Assembly (NCBI GenBank): GCA_036011265.1
Contig: DASCNB010000250.1
Location: 1-9,016, forward strand
DNA length: 9,016 bases
Reading direction: 5' to 3'
From: CAJXCL01 sp036011265
GTDB lineage: Bacteria; Nitrospinota; Nitrospinia; CAJXCL01
Shown: piece after piece, positions 1 through 5,312 of the stretch
How the letters are laid out: the number at the start of each line of letters is the position of its first letter
Numbering within the stretch: the first letter of the stretch is position 1
Translations under genes and position numbers: made by a program
The notes under the pieces: model-generated
Databases searched by the model: none
Seen by the model: the letters and a program-made list of their open reading frames with translations, nothing else
Told to the model about the DNA's origin: nothing

Positions 1-993
1 ATTGCTCTATGCGATTCCATCCACTTCCAGCAGCAGGCATTAGATGAAAACAGTCAACCTGTTCATGACAATCAAGGCAATATTGTTTACCAACCTGAAG
101 TGCTTTCTCTTTTTGATCTGTTTGTGACAAACATCAGGGAAAATACTGAAAGCACATATTCAGCGCCTCTATCTGCTCAGTCTTACAGCAAAGAAAACAT
201 TGCCCTGCCTGATGGAAAACAGACGCGGGACTATCCGAAATTAAAATTTCCTGAAAAACACCTTTTTGGAACAGATAAAGTAGGACAGGATGTTTTTTAC
301 AGGGCTTTAAAAGGGATACGCACCGGCATTGTTATTGGCACTCTGACCACTTTAATCATGCTTCCCTTCGCCATCATGATGGGCGTAATGGCCGGGTACT
401 TCAAGGGGCGGGTGGATGACGTCATCCAGTATATTTACACAACTCTTAGTTCTATTCCAGGCGTTTTGTTAATCGCATCCGCTGTATTAATGCTTCAGGT
501 TTATATGGATACACACGCGGACCAATTTGAAAGTATCACAGCTCGAGCTGATACACGATTGCTTTTTCTCTGTATAATTCTCGGCGTAAGCAGTTGGACA
601 GGCTTATGTAGAATTTTAAGAGGAGAGACATTAAAGCTTCGGGAGATGGAATACGTGCAGGCATCGCAGGCCCTTGGAGTAAATCATTTTAAAATCCTCC
701 AGAAACATATTGTGCCGAATATTATGCATATAGTATTAATTACAGTTGTACTTGATTTCAGCGGACTGGTATTGGCGGAAGCTGTTCTGGCTTATGTGGG
801 GGTTGGAGTCGATCCGTCAATGGAAAGCTGGGGCAATATGATTAACGCGGCGAGATTAGAGCTGGCACGGGACCCTATTGTCTGGTGGAATTTGGCAGCG
901 GCATTTGTCCTGATGTTCGGTCTGGTACTTTCCGCAAACCTGTTTGCCGATTCAGTACGGGATGCCTTTGATCCCCGCTTGAGGACAAGATAG
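1..993 (+). CDS. Oligo/dipeptide ABC transporter permease (OppC/DppC/YejE type), 5' partial
   Basis: This is an inner-membrane permease subunit of a peptide-importing ABC transporter. The reading frame is open from the first base, so the true start lies upstream; the GTG at 100 is only an internal codon. The visible 330 residues begin with a long polar stretch of about 108 residues. In the OppC family this position is the extracytoplasmic loop after the first membrane helix, and the helix itself is outside the window. The loop ends in the family motif GTDKVGQDVF (residues 90-99). Membrane segments follow at about 109-133, 145-170, 188-207, 241-267 and 296-318. The cytoplasmic EAA loop that docks on the ATPase is at 217-240, with A221, A224, G226 and the closing IVPN. 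The C-terminus has the typical DSVRDAFDPR. The ATPase gene follows after 86 bp, so the two should be partners. The long loop resembles E. coli YejE more than classical DppC. Substrate specificity cannot be read from the sequence. Confidence 0.93.
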   Translation: MALCDSIHFQQQALDENSQPVHDNQGNIVYQPEVLSLFDLFVTNIRENTESTYSAPLSAQSYSKENIALPDGKQTRDYPKLKFPEKHLFGTDKVGQDVFYRALKGIRTGIVIGTLTTLIMLPFAIMMGVMAGYFKGRVDDVIQYIYTTLSSIPGVLLIASAVLMLQVYMDTHADQFESITARADTRLLFLCIILGVSSWTGLCRILRGETLKLREMEYVQASQALGVNHFKILQKHIVPNIMHIVLITVVLDFSGLVLAEAVLAYVGVGVDPSMESWGNMINAARLELARDPIVWWNLAAAFVLMFGLVLSANLFADSVRDAFDPRLRTR

Positions 994-994
994 T

Positions 995-1007
995 TTTGCA
1001 TTGCAAA
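995..1007. repeat. Short perfect inverted repeat just after the permease stop
   Basis: TTTGCA-T-TGCAAA is a perfect 6-bp dyad around one central base, starting two bases after the permease stop codon. As RNA it gives only a 5-bp stem with a 3-base loop and has no T-run behind it, so it is not a terminator. It could be a protein-binding site or chance. It is recorded because it sits in the only gap between permease and ATPase. Confidence 0.25.
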
Positions 1008-1021
1008 TTGTTCACTGTGCC

Positions 1022-1051
1022 TCTGTAATAAAAACAGAAAAGAGAATCTGT
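1022..1051 (+). repeat. Alternating TCTGT / ACAGA / TCTGT elements upstream of the ATPase gene
   Basis: TCTGT (1022-1026), ACAGA (1034-1038) and TCTGT (1047-1051) lie in a row. The middle element can pair with either flank, giving two mutually exclusive 5-bp hairpins with loops of 7 or 8 bases. The stems are short and AT-rich loops surround them, so regulatory meaning is doubtful. The pattern is visible in the sequence; any function is speculation. Confidence 0.2.
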
Positions 1052-1079
1052 AAATTAAAAATCTCAAATATAAAATGTC

Positions 1080-3074
1080 ATGAGTTTACTTTTATCAGTA
1101 AAAAATCTCAAAACCTCTTTCCAAACCGTTGATGGGTTGGCTTGTGCTGTTGATGGCATATCTTTTGATATTCATAAGGGGAAAACCTTAGCCATTGTAG
1201 GGGAATCAGGATGCGGGAAATCCGTTACGGCCCTCTCCATCATTCGACTTATTCAGGGTCCGGCAGGACAGATTGCAGGTGGGGAGATTTATTTTGAGGG
1301 TCAGGACTTGCTAAAACTGCCGGAAAACAAAATGAGGGAAGTCCGCGGCAACAAAATATCCATGATTTTTCAGGAACCGATGACCAGCTTGAACCCTGTA
1401 ATGACGATAGGCGAACAAATCATGGAAGTTACCCGGCTGCACAAAGGATATTCCAAAAAGGAAGCCTTGGAAAAAGCGATTGAAATGTTGGATCTCGTAA
1501 AAATTCCTGATTCTGAAAGTCGTATTTACGAATACCCTCATCAACTCTCAGGCGGGATGAAACAGAGGGTAATGATCGCTATGGCACTCTCCTGTGAACC
1601 AGGCTTGTTGATAGCCGATGAACCAACTACAGCGCTTGATGTCACTGTACAGGCTCAGATATTGAAATTAATGAAGGAGCTGCAGCAAAAAACAGGAACA
1701 GCGATTTTACTGATTACTCATGATATGGGTGTAGTTTATGAAACAGCGGATTATGTCACGGTAATGTACGCGGGTCAGGCTGTAGAGCAGGCAGAGCGTT
1801 CTCAGTTTTTTAAACATGCCCGTCATCCGTATTCTACTAAACTATTTGAATCTTTACCTGACGCGAAAAAAAGAGGGAGCGAACTTAGCGCTATACCGGG
1901 CCGCGTTCCTGATCCCGTGAAATATCCTCCGGGATGCAGGTTTGCTGACCGCTGTCACCTGGTTTTTGATAAGTGCAAGGTAGAGGATCCGGCTCTCCTC
2001 TCTATCGATAATAAACATTCAATTGCCTGCCATCTTGGAAAAGACGCGCCAGCTATTAAAATTGAAAAACTTCCGGAAGTACAAAAAAATAAAAAAGAAA
2101 TTCAATCCGCTATCACGCCATTAATTACAGTAAAAAATTTAAAAGTTTATTTTCCTATTCATAAGGGATTATTTCAGCGTGTGGTTGGGAATGTTATGGC
2201 AGTGGATGGCTTGGATATTTCAGTGCAGCCGGGAGAAACCTTAGCACTGGTGGGTGAATCTGGGTGCGGGAAGACAACGGTTGGCAAGGGAATCATCCGT
2301 CTTATCGATATTACCGAAGGAATAGTTCGTTTTAATGGGACAGACCTTTCGCGAATATCAATGCGCCAGTTAAGAAAACTTCGAAAAGACTTTCAGATCA
2401 TGTTCCAGGACCCATACGGATCGCTCAATCCACGTATGATGGTAAATCAGATTATCTCAGAGGGCATGATTAGTCAGGGAATCGGAAAGAACAAAAAGGA
2501 AAGGGACAATCTAATAAAAGAATTAATGGAACGGGTCGGGCTCAATCCGAAGATGATGAACCGGTATCCCCATGAATTTTCAGGCGGACAGCGTCAGCGA
2601 ATTGGAATAGCGCGGTTTTTGGCATTAAAACCAAAGTTTGTGGTATGTGATGAAGTGACAAGCGCTCTGGATGTATCCGTACAGGCCCAGATATTAAATC
2701 TTCTAAAACACCTTCAAAAAGAAGAAAACCTCTCTTTTCTTTTTATTACCCATAATCTCTCGGTGGTATCCTATATCGCGGATAGGACGGCAGTCATGTA
2801 TTTAGGTAGGATAGTTGAGAGAGGAACAGTTGAGGAAGTTTTTGAGACCCCAAAACATCCATATACCACAGCTCTTTTAGCCGCAGCACCACGTATTGGA
2901 GAAGATGGTTTGGAAAAAATATTCCTGGAAGGTGATGTCCCGTCTCCCATCAACCCCCCGCAGGGATGTCATTTTCACCCCCGGTGTCCAAAGGTCATGC
3001 CTAAATGTAGAGATGCATATCCTGAACAAAGTACCTTCTCAGACAGTCACTCCACCCATTGCTGGCTTTATTAA
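1080..3074 (+). CDS. Fused double ATP-binding subunit of peptide ABC transporter (DppD-DppF / YejF-like)
   Basis: This protein couples ATP hydrolysis to peptide import through the adjacent permease. One 664-residue chain carries both ATPase modules that OppD and OppF provide as separate proteins. Module 1 has Walker A GESGCGKS (41-48), signature LSGG (156-159), Walker B ending D180 with catalytic E181, and H-loop H214. Module 2 has Walker A GESGCGKT (392-399), signature SGGQ (501-504), Walker B D524 with E525, and H558. Both modules are therefore intact. Each is followed by the oligopeptide-transporter C-terminal extension with four cysteines: C286, C292, C299 and C317 in the first, C630, C636, C643 and C661 in the second. 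In some DppD proteins these bind a 4Fe-4S cluster. A Lys-rich linker (about 320-350) joins the halves. At 664 residues it is longer than E. coli YejF (about 530), largely through the linker and tails. The ATG at 1080 is chosen because the module starts right there; no clear ribosome binding site precedes it. Family assignment is firm, substrate unknown. Confidence 0.95.
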   Translation: MSLLLSVKNLKTSFQTVDGLACAVDGISFDIHKGKTLAIVGESGCGKSVTALSIIRLIQGPAGQIAGGEIYFEGQDLLKLPENKMREVRGNKISMIFQEPMTSLNPVMTIGEQIMEVTRLHKGYSKKEALEKAIEMLDLVKIPDSESRIYEYPHQLSGGMKQRVMIAMALSCEPGLLIADEPTTALDVTVQAQILKLMKELQQKTGTAILLITHDMGVVYETADYVTVMYAGQAVEQAERSQFFKHARHPYSTKLFESLPDAKKRGSELSAIPGRVPDPVKYPPGCRFADRCHLVFDKCKVEDPALLSIDNKHSIACHLGKDAPAIKIEKLPEVQKNKKEIQSAITPLITVKNLKVYFPIHKGLFQRVVGNVMAVDGLDISVQPGETLALVGESGCGKTTVGKGIIRLIDITEGIVRFNGTDLSRISMRQLRKLRKDFQIMFQDPYGSLNPRMMVNQIISEGMISQGIGKNKKERDNLIKELMERVGLNPKMMNRYPHEFSGGQRQRIGIARFLALKPKFVVCDEVTSALDVSVQAQILNLLKHLQKEENLSFLFITHNLSVVSYIADRTAVMYLGRIVERGTVEEVFETPKHPYTTALLAAAPRIGEDGLEKIFLEGDVPSPINPPQGCHFHPRCPKVMPKCRDAYPEQSTFSDSHSTHCWLY

Positions 3075-3121
3075 AAATCAAAATTATTAACCACAGAGAA
3101 CAAAAAAAAAGCTGTCAGAGC

Positions 3122-3157
3122 AGGCCTTGGTCTCAAGCCTTCGGGTAGTTTTCTTTT
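3122..3157 (+). terminator. Weak intrinsic-terminator candidate after the peptide-transporter operon
   Basis: AGGC(C)TTG pairs with CAAGCCT around a GTCT loop (3122-3140), a 7-bp stem with one bulged C. A T-rich run (TTTTCTTTT, 3149-3157) comes only after an 8-base spacer, so this is poorer than a standard intrinsic terminator. Its position, 48 bp after the ATPase stop and before an unrelated gene, is where a terminator would be expected. Confidence 0.3.
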
Positions 3158-3175
3158 GGAAACAGATTGTTGTGC

Positions 3176-3230
3176 ATGATTTTTTTAGTAACATTTCAAA
3201 TCATTGTGCTATCATGTGAAATTATAAATT
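3176..3230 (+). promoter_or_regulatory. AT-rich dyad and possible promoter region upstream of lipA
   Basis: ATGATTT (3176-3182) and AAATCAT (3198-3204) form a perfect 7-bp inverted repeat separated by 15 bases. Both arms are next to a TGTGC (3171-3175 and 3205-3209). TATCAT (3210-3215) and TATAAA (3223-3228) are -10-like, but no well-spaced TTGACA-like -35 box is present. The 173-bp gap between two unrelated gene sets makes a promoter here likely. The exact site cannot be fixed by eye. Confidence 0.25.
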
Positions 3231-3247
3231 AATTGTAAAAGTAAAGA

Positions 3248-4126
3248 ATGCATACCGAGATAAGACAAAATATTAAATACGGTCAGCCCAATAAAAGACG
3301 GCTTCCACCCTGGCTCAAGAAGGATTTCAGGAACCTCAAGAGCCACAATGTTAAACGGTTGTTGAGAAAAAGAAATTTACACACCGTTTGCGAGTCTGCT
3401 AAATGTCCGAATATTTTTGAGTGTTTTTCAAAACCAACCGCTACGTTTATGATTTTAGGAAATGTTTGCACTCGCAACTGCGGGTTTTGCGCTGTTTTTA
3501 GCGGTGCTCCGTTACCGGTCAATTCCTTTGAACCTGAAGAAATAGCTAAAACGGCAGTAGAAATGGGTTTAAATCATGTTGTGATTACTTCTGTGACAAG
3601 GGATGATCTCGAAGATGGAGGCGCGAAACAGTTTGCTTTAACGATTAATGCCATCAGAAAAATGAATTCTGATATTTCAATAGAAATATTAACACCTGAT
3701 TTCGACCCACAAAACATATTAAAATCTGGCAAGCCGGACATATATAATCATAATATTGAAACAGTGCCTCGCCTATATCCAAAAGTCAGGCCTCAGGCTG
3801 ATTACAACAAATCTTTGAAAATATTAGAGACCATTAAAAAGCAGGCTCCGGAAGTCATTTCAAAATCCGGAATCATGGTTGGTCTGGGGGAAGAGTTTGA
3901 TGAAGTTATCAGCGTCATGCGTGACTTGAGGAATGTTGGTTGTGACGCCATTACAATTGGACAATATTTGCAGCCATCAAAAAACCACCTGCCGGTAGAA
4001 AAGTTTATTTACCCTGAAGTTTTTGATCAATACAAAAAAATAGGAAACGAGTCAGGTTTTAAGTATACAACATCTGCTCCTTTTGTGAGAAGTTCTTATA
4101 ACGCCGAGCTGCAGGTGCGAAACTAA
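3248..4126 (+). CDS. lipA: Lipoyl synthase (radical SAM)
   Basis: LipA inserts two sulfur atoms at C6 and C8 of the octanoyl group carried on lipoyl domains such as the E2 subunits and GcvH, completing the lipoate cofactor in the cytoplasm. The 292-residue protein has the usual length. It shows the auxiliary-cluster motif CESAKCPNIFEC (C48, C53, C59) and the radical-SAM motif CTRNCGFC (C74, C78, C81). The C-terminal RSSY motif (281-284), whose serine ligates the auxiliary cluster in this family, is also present. Further family landmarks are TSVTRDDLEDGGA and GLGEEFDEV, and the basic Pro-Trp-Leu-Lys stretch near the N-terminus. An in-frame TAA at 3242-3244, directly before the ATG at 3248, rules out an upstream start. 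No Shine-Dalgarno is visible. lipB, the octanoyltransferase that normally supplies the substrate, is not in this window. alaC follows after 15 bp, probably on the same transcript. The identification is firm. Confidence 0.97.
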   Translation: MHTEIRQNIKYGQPNKRRLPPWLKKDFRNLKSHNVKRLLRKRNLHTVCESAKCPNIFECFSKPTATFMILGNVCTRNCGFCAVFSGAPLPVNSFEPEEIAKTAVEMGLNHVVITSVTRDDLEDGGAKQFALTINAIRKMNSDISIEILTPDFDPQNILKSGKPDIYNHNIETVPRLYPKVRPQADYNKSLKILETIKKQAPEVISKSGIMVGLGEEFDEVISVMRDLRNVGCDAITIGQYLQPSKNHLPVEKFIYPEVFDQYKKIGNESGFKYTTSAPFVRSSYNAELQVRN

Positions 4127-4141
4127 CAGAACAGAAATGTT

Positions 4142-5311
4142 ATGCGTGAATTTCAAAGAATAAAAAGACTTCCTCCCTATGTATTTAATATTGTAAGGGA
4201 ATTACTGATTGAAGCTCGCCGAAGAGGAGAAGATATCATTGACTTTGGGATGGGAAACCCGGACCAGCCAACGCCCGATTTCATTGTGCAGAAACTAATT
4301 GAAAAAGCGCGTGAACCCCAAAATCATCGTTATTCAGCCTCAAAAGGCATTCCAAATTTACGACTTGCTATTACAAACTGGTATAAAAGAAAATTTGATG
4401 TTGAGTTGGATCCGCAAACTGAAGCTATTGCGACTATAGGGTCTAAAGAAGGCATTTCTCATTTATCGTTGGCCATTATTGGGCCGGGCGATGTTGTCCT
4501 GGTGCCTACTCCTACTTATCCTATCCATAATTACGCTGTAATAATAGCAAATGGAGATGTCGTTCAGATCCCCATGAACAAAGAGGGTGATTTTTTTGAA
4601 AACCTATTAAAGGCTTTTAAACGCCATTGGCCTCACCCCAAGATTTTAATTATCAACTTCCCGCATAATCCCACGACCGCTTGTGTAGATTATGATTTTT
4701 TTGAAAAGGTTATAGACTTTGCTAAGGAACATAATATTATTGTTGTTCATGATTTTGCATATGCGGACCTTGTTTTTGATGGTTACAAAGCCCCAAGCAT
4801 GCTACAGGTACCGGGAGCAAAAGAGGTAGGGGTTGAACTTTTTTCTCTTTCAAAGAGCTACAATATGCCGGGCTGGAGAGTTGGTTTCGCGGTTGGTAAT
4901 TCAGAAATCATAGGCGCATTGGCCCGTATAAAAAGCTACCTGGATTACGGTATGTTTCAACCTATACAGATTGCTTCTATCATTGCTTTAAACAGTGAGC
5001 GAGACTGTGTAAACAAAATAGTTGAAACTTATAAAGCGCGTCGCGATCTGCTTGTTGACGGGCTAAACCAGGTAGGATGGCAGATTGAAAAGCCTAAAGC
5101 CACAATGTTTGCATGGGCGGAAATCCCCGACGATTTCAAAAAGATGGGCTCTTTGGAATTTTCCAAACTCCTCTTGAAAGAGGCAAAAGTTGCTGTGTCT
5201 CCGGGGATCGGATTTGGAGAAGGGGGAGACCAGCACGTGCGCTTTGCCCTGGTAGAAAACGAACATCGCATTCGTCAAGCAATCAGAGGGATTAAAAGTA
5301 TTTTGAAATAA
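4142..5311 (+). CDS. alaC: AlaC-type alanine/glutamate-pyruvate aminotransferase (PLP fold type I)
   Basis: This is a cytoplasmic PLP enzyme that should interconvert pyruvate plus glutamate with alanine plus 2-oxoglutarate. From memory, the protein matches E. coli AlaC (YfdZ) closely along its length. Shared blocks include RLPPYVFN, RRRGEDIIDF, ATIGSKEG, VPGA and the C-terminal RIRQAIRGIK. Catalytic features are in place: N176 in the HNPTT loop, D204 (partner of the PLP pyridine nitrogen), Y207, the Schiff-base lysine K238 in SLSKSYNMPGWR, and R367 in HVRFAL for substrate carboxylate binding. It has 389 residues against about 412 in E. coli, the difference lying at the two termini. The start ATG at 4142 fits the family N-terminus. 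An ATG at 4137 is in another frame and soon stops. The gene lies 15 bp after lipA and 1 bp before the next gene, so translation coupling is likely. Related class I aminotransferases such as LL-diaminopimelate aminotransferase are less likely given the block-by-block resemblance. Confidence 0.92.
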   Translation: MREFQRIKRLPPYVFNIVRELLIEARRRGEDIIDFGMGNPDQPTPDFIVQKLIEKAREPQNHRYSASKGIPNLRLAITNWYKRKFDVELDPQTEAIATIGSKEGISHLSLAIIGPGDVVLVPTPTYPIHNYAVIIANGDVVQIPMNKEGDFFENLLKAFKRHWPHPKILIINFPHNPTTACVDYDFFEKVIDFAKEHNIIVVHDFAYADLVFDGYKAPSMLQVPGAKEVGVELFSLSKSYNMPGWRVGFAVGNSEIIGALARIKSYLDYGMFQPIQIASIIALNSERDCVNKIVETYKARRDLLVDGLNQVGWQIEKPKATMFAWAEIPDDFKKMGSLEFSKLLLKEAKVAVSPGIGFGEGGDQHVRFALVENEHRIRQAIRGIKSILK

Positions 5312-5312
5312 A

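Noticed and set aside
100..993. Permease starting at the GTG at position 100
   Set aside because: The frame is open back to base 1, and this start would leave the protein without its first membrane helix, so the gene is treated as 5' partial.
792..1067. Open frame on the minus strand across the permease 3' end
   Set aside because: It lies mostly opposite a clearly real permease gene, has a low-complexity composition and matches no family I know.
1075..1083. Two-codon ATG-TCA-TGA overlapping the ATPase start by ATGA
   Set aside because: It looks like a stop-start coupling site, but a two-codon frame without a ribosome binding site is most likely chance.
5113..5295. Alternative + strand frame within the aminotransferase 3' end
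   Set aside because: It is fully contained in conserved alaC sequence including the R367 region, and its product is Arg/Gly-rich with no family features.
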